A DNA stretch of 64,000 nt from Paraniabella defluvii (GTDB lineage Bacteria; Bacteroidota; Bacteroidia; Chitinophagales; Chitinophagaceae), in contig CP079215.1 of the NCBI GenBank assembly GCA_019316985.1, positions 4,774,001-4,838,000 on the forward strand. Direction: 5' to 3'. A program made the translations under genes and the position numbers. The notes below the pieces were generated by a model that was given only the letters and a program-made list of their open reading frames with translations, was not told where the DNA came from and searched no databases. Positions 55,622 to 64,000 of the stretch are shown piece by piece. Position 1 is the first letter of the stretch, and the number at the start of each line of letters is the position of its first letter.

Positions 55622-57003
55622 ATGGAGTACGCAATAGTAGACATAGAAACTACAGGAGGTAGTGCGGCAACGGGCAGTATTACTGAAATTGCCATACGTA
55701 TATTCGATGGTACTAAAGTTATTGAAAGCTATGAAACTTTAGTAAAACCCCAACATAACATTCCTCCGTATATTACCTTGCTCACCGGTATCAACGATGC
55801 AATGGTAGAAGACCATATGCCATTTGAAGGAATTGCAAAAGATGTTTTCTCTTTGCTTCATGGGCCGCACTTTTGTGGCTCATAATGTTCATTTCGATTA
55901 TTCTTTTGTAAAACGCCATCTCGATAACGCGGGCTTTAATTATACAGCACAAAAGCTTTGCACGGTAAGGATGACCCGGAAAATAAGGCCCGGGCTTGCT
56001 TCTTACAGCTTAGGCAACCTTTGTGGCACACTGGATATTGAAATAGGAGAAAGGCATAGAGCGGGAGGTGATGCCGATGCCACCGTGAGGTTGTTTTCGA
56101 AACTGCTGGAGTGGGACGCAGAAGGCGTAGTACCGGCCATGTTAGCAGAAATAGGCGCCGAGGGACGCAATATACCGTATAGCCTGAAGCATGATTTTGA
56201 TCAGTTACCTGGCAAACCCGGTGTTTACTATTTTTATAACGATGAAGGGAAGTGATCTATATAGGAAAAGCCAAAGATCTGAAAAAGCGGGTAGCTCAGC
56301 ATTTCAAAACCGGTACCTCAAACCGTAACCGGTCAGCATTGATCGAAGAAATAAAACGCATCAGCTATGAAGTTTGCGGAACCGAGTTGATGGCATTTAT
56401 ACTGGAGGCGCTTGAAATTAAACGAATAGGCCCGAAGCACAACACCGCTTTAAAAAGTATGAGGCCAAGACCGGTTTGTTTGTGTATGAAGATGATAAGG
56501 GGTATCGAAGAATGGCGATCTCCAAATCGAAGAAAGGTCACACGCCTGTTCAGGTATTTACCACGCAACAAGGTGGCATCAGTAAGCTGCGCGAGCTGGT
56601 AAGGCGTTTCGGGCTCTGTTCTTCACTGTGCCGTTTAAGCAGCTGTGAGCTCTGCGACCTGGTAGACAAGGAAAAGAAATTGTTATGTACCTCTAACCAG
56701 CCGCCTGATATTTACAACCAGAAGGTAGAAAGGGCACTTTCCTTTTTAAAGGAAGACGAACAGGGGTATTATATTATCGATAAAGGCAGATATGCTAATG
56801 AAAAAAGCTGCATCTGGGTAGAAAATGGATCATTTTACGGCATGGGATATATTGATGATGCGGCGGATATTTATTCTCTTGAAGATGTAAGAGACAGCCT
56901 CACCCGATATAATGGTAATCATTACATCATGCAGTTGATCATTTCTTACATATGCAAGTATCCCCGGAAAGCGGTACCTGTTAACGGGGTTGCTGCTTCC
57001 TGA
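55622..57003 (+). CDS. DEDDh exonuclease-GIY-YIG nuclease (DnaQ/UvrC-like fusion)
   Basis: About 460 residues in four pieces. The exonuclease half has YAIVDIETTGGSAATGSITE (DxE), TFVAHNVHFDYSFVKRHLDN (third Asp) and HRAGGDADATVRLFSKLL (HxxxxD). The GIY-YIG half has LPGKPGVYYFYNDEGK, then KVIYIGKAKDLKKRVAQHF, and EIKRIxPKHNTALKKYEAKT. A C-terminal part continues LCSSLCRLSSCELCDL with a Cys cluster. The pattern fits the common Bacteroidota epsilon-like/UvrC-like repair nucleases. Breaks lie near 55855, 56250, 56430 and 56465. It probably works in DNA repair. It follows the SMC operon by 212 bases. Confidence 0.9.
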
Positions 57004-57619
57004 ATTTTTCCAGGCCCGGGCGGTAGGTATATTCTGGGGCCGATCAGGCTATATTAGGTGTTGAACCGGATGACCATAAAGTGCACCGATCATGTACCTG
57101 TTTTTAAAATCTCCACGGCAATCTTTGATTTGTTTTCTTTTTATGGGCAATTATAAATAGTATCGAAAGAATAATGATGCCCTGATTTTTAAAAACATTA
57201 CGGGTTGATACCAATCTATTCAAAAAGTAAAAGTAAAGACCCATTTATAAGATAAGCGTATATAGAAATGTATCATTTTTTTATAAGTTGTTGATTATTA
57301 ATTAATTTTATTTTTTTCTGATGCGTATTTGACGTACCCTGTTTTTTGGAAAATGCCTTGTTGCTGCTGCATATTTGTGTGAACGAAATGAGAATTGCTT
57401 GTTAGGCGTTGTGACAAATCTGCAGCAGGTATTTTTAGAAGATACTGGCTTGCTCCCATTACTCTAAATATAATGTTTGTAAAAGCCTTTCGGGGCTTCT
57501 CAAAACAGGAGTCAGGTGACTGGTCATTCAAACAGTTTCAATAACGATTAACCTGTAAATGATCAATGGTTGTTCCCGAAATAAGGATATTGTATTAACC
57601 GTTTTATAAAAAACTAACG
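57004..57619. other. Long intergenic region before the GH18 gene
   Basis: 616 bases without a credible gene. 57004-57290 is ordinary AT-rich sequence. The block 57291-57377 contains TTGATTAT, then a 36-base stretch shared with 61880-61915, then a promoter (separate entry). The remaining 240 bases would be the GH18 leader. Confidence 0.6.
57318..57377 (+). promoter_or_regulatory. Shared operator-promoter module upstream of GH18
   Basis: The 36 bases 57318-57353 match 61880-61915 at 30 positions without gaps, counted by hand. They include TTTGACGTA (57328-57336) and TTTTTTGGAAAA (57342-57353). The last T3G (57345-57348) fits the -33 element. After 21 bases CATATTTG (57370-57377) fits the -7 element with C in place of T. 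TTTGACGTA would thus lie just upstream of -33, where an activator would bind. Confidence 0.7.
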
Positions 57620-58652
57620 ATGGTAAGAATAAGTAGCTTGTTTTTAGGAATGTTATTATTGGGCGCTTCGCTTTGGGCGCGCCATAGCGGCAAAGAAAAA
57701 CCACAAAAAGTTATAGTAGCTTATGTTACTTCATGGACACAAGCACTGCCAGATACCAGATATGTAACGCATATTAACTATGCTTTTGGGCATGTTACAG
57801 AAACATTTGACGGAGTTAGGATCGACAATCCCGGGCGTTTAAAAACAGTAGCAGCTTTAAAAGGAGCTGGTAAAGAGCTAAAAGTGTTGCTTTCTATCGG
57901 CGGATGGGGCAGTGGGCGGTTTAGCGAAATGGCTGCTGACGATCAAAACCGTAAAAGGTTTGCCGGCGATTGTGCCCGTGTGGTAAAAGAATACGATTTG
58001 GATGGTATAGACATCGACTGGGAATATCCAACAAGCAAGGCAGGTGGTATTTCAGCTTCAGATAACGACACTCAAAATTTTACCTTGCTGATGAAGGATA
58101 CGAAAAGCCATCGGGAAGAAAAAATTACTGACGCTTGCAACGGTTATGAGCGGGAAGTACATCGACTTTGCTGCTGTTAAAGAGGTGGTGGACTTTGTAA
58201 ACATTATGGCTTATGATTCAGGCAACCCGCCTAAACATCATGCGGCATTATATCGCTCTGAAATGACGGGTTCCGGATCGGGTGAAGAAGGAGTTAAAGC
58301 GCACCACGCTGCCGGAATGCCCTTGGATAAGCTGGTATTGGGAATACCCTTTTATGGCAGAGGCAATAATAAAGACATCAAGGGTTTTGTACACTACAGG
58401 GATCTTATTCAGCTAACCGGCTTCGAAACCAAATGGGACGCTGTTGCCAAAGTACCTTACCTGGTAAATGCTGCCGGGGAAATGGTGTGCACCTACGAAT
58501 CGCCTGAGTCGATAAAAGAGAAAGCTGCTTTTATTAATGCCAATAATTTACGGGGTGCCATGTATTGGGAATATGCGGGCGATACGGATGACGGGCTCTT
58601 AAGCAGGACTGTTTTTGAAGAAGTAATTATAAAGGCGCCCGGTAATAAATAG
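57620..58652 (+). CDS. Glycoside hydrolase family 18 (chitinase-type), secreted
   Basis: About 344 residues with one break near 58110. The signal peptide is MVRISSLFLGMLLLGASLWA. The GH18 barrel shows VIVAYVTSWTQALPDTRYVT, LKVLLSIGGWGSGRFSEMA and the catalytic DGIDIDWEYPTSKAG (58003-58047), with the proton donor Glu of DxxDxDxE. Late blocks are FVNIMAYDSGNPPKHHA, LVLGIPFYGRG and LRGAMYWEYAGDTDDGLLSR. It cleaves beta-1,4-linked N-acetylglucosamine chains (chitin or a related glycan) by substrate-assisted catalysis. It lies between the shared operator and the propeller regulator gene, on the same strand as both that gene and GH5. Confidence 0.93.
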
Positions 58653-58782
58653 TAACACAGCAAATCATCAATGAAGTTATTCTGTAATGCGCCCGTAATA
58701 AAGGGGCTGGTCATAATTCATAAATGGAAGTGGAGCGAGCTTCAGAAATAAATATATTTACCACTGTTTGAGAATTAAGCCA

Positions 58783-61680
58783 ATGGTTGATCATAAGTAT
58801 TACGGTTTCTTGCTGCTATGCATTTTAATCGGGGTGTTTCCTTGCACCGGACAAAATGCAATCGGGAACCCTTCTGTTATAAACTATTCAAAAAAATCTT
58901 ATAAGGGGGAAACCAGAACTGGGACATTGACCAGGATAAAAGAGGCATTATGTATTTTGCCAATAACAACGGGCTGCTCACTTTTGACGGCGTATACTGG
59001 CAAACCTATCGCTTACCCAATGGGATCGCATTGCGCTCTGTTATGGTTTCAAAAGACGGGAATATTTATGTGGGAGGTCAGGGCCAGATCGGCTACTTCA
59101 AAGCAGATACGCAGGGCAGACTGGTTTATCATTCCTTAAATCCGTTATTATTGCCGGAGGATAATTCATTTACTGATGTCTGGAATATTTGTGAAAAAGA
59201 CAATTCTGTTTTTTCAGGATCAACTCAAAAATATTTGTTCTGAACCAGGGCAAAATAAAGGTTTACACCAGTAATTACTGGTCCTTCCTGGGCGAAACAG
59301 GGAAGGATATTATTGCGCACGATGCCGGCAGGGGCTTTTAGTATTTGAGAACGGTAAGGACTGGAATGCGATACCTTTCGGAGATCAGCTTCCACGGGGT
59401 GCGGCAGTGCGTTCGATAGTATCTTTAGGAAGTGATTCTTTGCTGATTGCCACCCAGCAATTCGGCTTTTTTATCCTGCATGCACGGGGACTTACAGCTT
59501 TTGAAACCCCGGAAATAAAAGAAATAGCCACTAAAAGCATATACCAGGTACTGCAGCTGCCCGATAAAAACCTGCTGGTTGCTACCCGACTGGGCGGCTG
59601 TTATGTGCTGGCCAATAAAGGGCACCTGCTTGAAAGGATTACGATCAATGAAGGGTTACAAAGCCAGAATACGCTTTCAGTAAAAACTGACAAGGAAGGA
59701 AATATCTGGCTTGGACTGGATAACGGTATAGATGTAGTGAACTATACAGATGCTATCAAACATATCTTTCCCGAAAAAGAAAATCATAACACGGGTTTTG
59801 CTTCCGCCCTATACGATCAATATTTATACCTGGGCACGTCTGCGGGTGTATACCGCACTCGTTTGGGAACGGAGGCAGACATTAGTAAAACGCATGGTGA
59901 ATTTGAATTGGTCAAGAATTCTAAAGGCGAAATATGGGGCTTTCGGTTGTGTACAACAGATTGCTTGTTGCACATGCTTCCGGTGCCTACTACGTTGATA
60001 ATGGCGAGGCAGTTTTAATTGACAACAGTATCGGCTATTGGGGCTTTCAGGCATATGACAGGGGTGGCCGAAAACAGATAATAGCGGGAACCTACAACAG
60101 TATAGCTTTTCTCGAAGAAATGAATGGTGCTGTAAAGAAAAGTCCTGGCGGTATCTCCAGCGAATCGGCAAGGTTTGTAGTACAGTGCGACGGCGTCATC
60201 TGGATCGGGCATCCTTACAGAGGTGTGTTCGGGTGTTGCCTGATGCAAAGGGAGGTTGGGTAGCAAAAGCTTATGCAGATAAAGAAAAGGTGATCAGTAA
60301 TAACAATAACCGGATATTCAAAATCGCAGGTAAACTGATCCTGGCAGATGATAAAGGTATTTTTGAATACGATAACAGGAGAGATAAATTTATCAGGTCG
60401 GCATACCTGGAAAAAATATTTGGTAATACATTGGTCAATTACCTCCAGGAAGACCGGTATGGAAACATCTGGTTTACCCAGGGAAAAAGAATTGGTGTTG
60501 CAGACAAGTCGTCGGGGTTTGCCCGCAAAACTTATTTTCGGGAACTGGAAGATCAATTTACCTATAATTTTGAGCATATCAACGTAGTAGACAGCAATAA
60601 TGTATTTATTGCCGCCGAAAAGGGTTTTTTCATCTCAACCTCGCCTCTTACAACAATAAAAGAAAGGTGCCGGTTGTGCTTATTAGAGGTGTAAGGGCCA
60701 GGATCAATGAAAAGGACAGTTTGCTATACGGGGATATAGGGATAGCGCGGCAAGTCCAACGATTCAATATAGCAAGTCGGGCATTACACTTAGCTTTAGC
60801 GCTCTTGAGTATAGTCACCCCGGGGATGTCGAATATAGCTATCAGCTCGAAGGGTTTGATCAGCGATGGTCTGCATGGGCCGAAAAAACAGAGAAAGAAT
60901 TCAGTAATCTTCCCGCCGGCAAGTATACATTCCGGGTAAAATGCAGGATTGGAGATGAAGAATCAAACCCGGCAATATATACTTTTACTATTCTTCCTCC
61001 ATGGTATCAAACCTGGTGGGCCATTATTTTATACATTTTTGCGGGAATTGGCTTATTCTGGCTGCTCTTAAAATACCAGCGGCAACAAGACTTTAAGGAA
61101 CAGCAGAAAAAGCTCCAGCAGCAAAAGCGTGAACACGAAGAAAAGCAACGCACCCTGAAACTCCGGCATGAGTTGGAAGTGCAGGAAAATGAAAAAGATC
61201 ATACAGCTTACGGCTGATAAGCTGCAATCAGAGCTGGACCATAAAAATAAAGAGCTCGCTTCCTCTGCAATGAACCTGGTGAGGAAGATTGAGGTAATGT
61301 CAACCTTGAAAGAAAGCCTGCAGTCATATAAAAGTATGCCCGATAGTGAAAAATCAGGGAAAGAGTTTCAAAAGATCATTAAGACTATTGATAAAGAATT
61401 AGATCAGCAACAGGAATGGGACCAGTTTGCTTTTCATTTCGATAAGGTGCATAATAATTACCTGCAGCATTTAAAAGACAGTTATCCTTCTTTATCCGCC
61501 AATGATCTCAAACTTTGTGCTTACCTGAAATTAAACATATCCACCAAGGAAATAGCACAATTGATGAACATTTCTGTTCGCGGTGTGGAAACTGCCCGGT
61601 TCAGGTTGCGTAAGAAATTTCTTTTACCAGGTGATATACACCTCGCCGACTTCCTTATTCGTTTTGAAGGTAAACCATAG
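58783..61680 (+). CDS. Membrane-anchored propeller / Y_Y_Y / LuxR-type HTH regulator
   Basis: About 965 residues in several pieces. The signal peptide is YYGFLLLCILIGVFPCTGQN. Propeller repeats face the periplasm (GIMYFANNNGLLTFDGVYWQ; IYVGGQGQIGYFK; DKEGNIWLGLDNGIDVVNYT; DRYGNIWFTQGKRIGV). A triple-tyrosine domain follows (EYSYQLEGFDQRWSAWAEKT, AGKYTFRVKCRI), then one transmembrane helix (WWAIILYIFAGIGLFWLLLK), a coiled coil and a C-terminal LuxR HTH (LSANDLKLCAYLKLNISTKE, IAQLMNISVRGVETARFRLR). No kinase or receiver is present, so it would sense outside and bind DNA directly from the membrane. It stands between the two genes that share the operator. Breaks include 58915, 59215, 59325, 59940, 60230, 60640 and 60760. 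Confidence 0.9.
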
Positions 61681-62052
61681 GGGGCTGCTGCATCCCCGTT
61701 GTGCTTCGGGTGATAGTCACAGATCTGTTCGTTGCGTTTACTACGCTATAATATAACCCTGGCTACTGAATGTCGTACTGGTATTCTTTACCAGGATTGA
61801 TCTATAAAAATATCAATGGCGTGCCTGAAAATAAGATATTGTGTTGTATTTTATTGATTATCAATTATTGGTTTCTTTGCTGAAGCATTTTTGACGTAGC
61901 TTATTTTTTGGAAAAACATGAAATGGCCGGCAAATTTGTACACTCTAAATAGTCTTTTAATCTTATTGATTGTTATGTCATTTTAAAACCAAAGATGAAA
62001 GACTTGATAAAAATCAGTTGTCTTTAAGACAGCAATAATAAAATCAAACGAT
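61681..62052. other. Intergenic region before the GH5 gene
   Basis: 372 bases without a gene. It carries the second copy of the shared block (61880-61915, preceded by TTGATTAT at 61854) and the GH5 promoter. The rest is ordinary AT-rich sequence. Confidence 0.6.
61880..61938 (+). promoter_or_regulatory. Shared operator-promoter module upstream of GH5
   Basis: This is the second copy of the 36-base block, with TTTGACGTA (61890-61898) and TTTTTTGGAAAA (61904-61915). The -33 T3G is at 61907-61910. After 20 bases CAAATTTG (61931-61938) forms the -7 element. The spacing matches the GH18 copy to within one base. The leader to the GH5 start would be about 110 bases. Confidence 0.7.
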
Positions 62053-63801
62053 ATGACGAGAATGCTTGCAAGGCGATTGCTGCTGCTTACAATGAGTGGA
62101 TCATTGGTTTCTTCTTCTATGGGACAGGGATTTCTGAAAGCCGAGGGTAAAAAGATAGTAGATGGCAGCGGCAAAGAAATCATTCTCAGGGGAATGGGCC
62201 TTGGTGGCTGGATGCTGCAGGAAGGGTACATGTTTGGTTTGGGTTTTCTTGGACAACAGTACCGTATCCGGGAAAAAATAGAAGCTTCCGTTGGCGCAGA
62301 GAAAGCTAAGGAGTTTTATGAACGATGGCTGGTAACACATACTACCAGTAAGGACATCGATGCACTGGCTGCTTTGGGCTTTAACTCTATCCGGCTCCCC
62401 ATGCACTATGCATTATACACACTACCGGTAGAAAAGGAGCCGGTAGCCGGAACCGATACCTGGCTGGAAAAAGGTTTTGCTCTAACCGATAGCTTGCTTA
62501 AATGGTGTAGTGCCAATAAAATCTATCTGATCCTGGACTTACATGCAGCGCCCGGCGGGCAGGGGAATGACCTGGCAATTTCAGATCGCGATCCTTCCAG
62601 GCCTTCGTTGTGGCAAAGTGAAGCCAACCGTAAAAAAACTATTGCACTCTGGAGAAAACTTGCAGCGCGGTATGCAAATGAGCACTGGATAGGCGGGTAT
62701 GATATTCTCAACGAAACCAACTGGGGATTCCAGGATGAAAAAGATACCCGCGGTACCGGCGAGCAGCAAAATACTCCATTGAAAGCATTGTCAAAAGACA
62801 TAACAAAAGCCATACGCGAGGTTGATACGAAGCATTTGATCATTATCGAGGGAAATGGTTTTGGAAATAACTACAGGGGCCTGCTTCCTCCATGGGACAA
62901 TAATATGGCCCTGAGCTTTCATAAATATGGAAATTTCAATACCACTAAAACCATTCAGCATTTCCTGGATCTGAGAGACCAGCACAATATTCCGATATGG
63001 CTGGGCGAATCTGGCGAAAATTCCAATACCTGGTTTAGGAAGCTATAAAACTCTGCGAGGAAAATGGCATTGGCTGGGCATGGTGGCAGCATAAAAAAAT
63101 GAATCTAAATAACCCTTTCGAAATAAAGAAGCCGGAAGGTTACAACAGGTTGCTGGCTGATTGGTCGGGTAAGGGACCTAAGTTGCCTAAAGAGGAAGCC
63201 TGGGATATCCTGGATAAATGGTTGCAGAATACAGCATTGGATAATAATATATTTCATGCGGATGTTGCCGATGCCATGTTCAGGCAGGTACAATCTAATA
63301 CTGCAATACCTTTTAAGCCACATGAATTAAATACCGGTACCACTACTATTAATGCCGTTGATTTTGACATGGGAGCGCAAAGGATAGCTTATTTTGATAC
63401 AGATACTGCCAGCTACCACTATACACCGGGTATTAATACGGCAGGTAACCGGGGATGGACCTACCGGAATGATGGTGTGGATATCAAACAGGAGAACGGG
63501 GACCATTATATTTTTCATATTGAAGATGGAGAGTGGCTTCAATACACCGTTTCAGTAAAAAATGAGGGGCATTACCAGTTTATTTTTCGTACCAGGTCTG
63601 ATAGCGCCAGGGTGCCTTAAGCATTTTGGATAATGAAAAAAACTCGCCGGGGTTAACCTGCCTGTTTCATTGCCCGGGCAATGGAGCGCTACAAAAACTT
63701 CACCGGTGCCATTAACAAAAGGGATACACCACTTAAAGATATATATAGAAAAGGGCGGTTTTGAATGGCTTGATTTTAGTGTATCCGGGTTGCCTAAATA
63801 A
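62053..63801 (+). CDS. Glycoside hydrolase family 5 with C-terminal CBM6-like domain
   Basis: About 580 residues with breaks near 63040 and 63615. The signal peptide is MLARRLLLLTMSGSLVSSS. The barrel opens IILRGMGLGGWMLQEGYMFG, which resembles the fungal exo-beta-1,3-glucanase start (RGVNLGGW). The acid/base Glu is in GGYDILNETNWGF (62696-62734), the nucleophile Glu in PIWLGESGENSNTWF near 63000. The C-terminal domain (HYTPGINTAGNRGWTYRNDG, YIFHIEDGEWLQYTVSVKNE, GIHHLKIYIEKGGFEWLDFS) is CBM6-like. It would hydrolyse a beta-glucan outside the inner membrane, and beta-1,3 or beta-1,6 linkage is an inference. It ends at 63801. Confidence 0.9.
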
Positions 63802-63881
63802 AAGCCTGGTGATATTGGGTTACACCTGATCAGAACTGTTAAGTTTCCGGTATCCGGTAAATTAATCTTAAATTAAATTGT

Positions 63882-64000
63882 ATGAGTTACAAACGAAATA
63901 TAACAGCCTTTAGTTTAATGGCTTTGGTTTCCGTTTATGCGCAATGTAATAAATCTGCTAACCCCGGAGCTGGTGCTCCGCCGCCACAGTTTTCCGCTAA
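63882..64000 (+). CDS. Lipoprotein, N-terminal part (runs off the window)
   Basis: The start ATG at 63882 opens MSYKRNITAFSLMALVSVYA, then QC with the probable lipidated Cys and NKSANPGAGAPPPQFSA, a Pro/Gly-rich linker. Only 39 residues are visible, so no family can be named. It is 80 bases behind the GH5 gene on the same strand and could be part of the same locus, for example a surface glycan-binding or hydrolytic lipoprotein. Confidence 0.6.
   Translation, partial: MSYKRNITAFSLMALVSVYAQCNKSANPGAGAPPPQFSA

Noticed and set aside
58633..58705. Near-repeat GCGCCCG(G)TAATAAA at two places behind the GH18 gene
   Set aside because: Only two imperfect copies, one within the coding end. Probably chance.
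1..64000. tRNA, rRNA, CRISPR arrays, insertion sequences and prophage
   Set aside because: Intergenic regions were read for T-arm patterns, spaced repeats and transposase motifs. None was found.

Overview
The window is from a Bacteroidota chromosome, most probably Chitinophagaceae (order Chitinophagales). The reasons are a SusC/SusD pair with a DUF4843 and a PKD-like lipoprotein, an ECF sigma/FecR pair beside an STN-bearing SusC, a GLPGLI-family protein, LytTR and triple-tyrosine (Y_Y_Y) regulators, many lipoproteins, and promoters of the Bacteroidota TTTG / TAnnTTTG type. I saw no tRNA, rRNA, CRISPR array, insertion sequence or prophage.

About 34 of some 44 recognisable genes are broken by one or more frameshifts, including core genes (pckG, nrnA-like, dsbD, ubiD-like, SMC ATPase). 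In each case the protein resumes in another frame with its family motifs intact. Many breaks fall in short homopolymers that are one base too short. I therefore read them as indel errors of a poorly polished long-read assembly and annotate whole genes across them. Pieces of one gene should not be read as separate small proteins or as pseudogenes.

Layout. 1-5.6 kb: the end of a YeiH-like transporter, lipoproteins, a GNAT acetyltransferase, cupins and a YceI protein. 5.9-9.9 kb: a LytS/LytR-type two-component pair, divergent from a UbiD-family decarboxylase. 9.9-17.2 kb: an alpha-galactosidase-like hydrolase, DUF1345, VOC, a LigD-type 3'-phosphoesterase, an HD phosphohydrolase and a sulfatase, with a possible 18-codon transcript at 13.6 kb. 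17.5-25.8 kb: an outer-membrane barrel with GLPGLI, then pckG, ndk, a DHH phosphoesterase and FKBP. 25.9-44.2 kb: a rhamnogalacturonan lyase (PL11) and a GH2 beta-galactosidase, followed by sigma, anti-sigma, SusC (STN), SusD, DUF4843, PKD, TlpA and a trypsin/PDZ protein. 44.2-49.6 kb: an Lrp regulator, two DsbD-type proteins, a cysteine synthase-like enzyme and a dipeptide epimerase. 50-55.4 kb: a complete MksFEB/JetABC condensin operon with no JetD nuclease. 55.6-57 kb: a DEDDh exonuclease-GIY-YIG nuclease. 57.6-63.8 kb: a GH18, a membrane-anchored propeller/Y_Y_Y/LuxR regulator and a GH5 with a CBM6-like tail. 63.9 kb to the end: the start of a lipoprotein.

The two most interesting points are these. 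First, the GH18 and GH5 genes on either side of the membrane regulator share a 36-base upstream block (30 identical positions) overlapping the same promoter position. This suggests a small regulon, possibly for fungal cell wall (chitin plus beta-glucan). Second, the JetABC/MksBEF operon has no nuclease partner.
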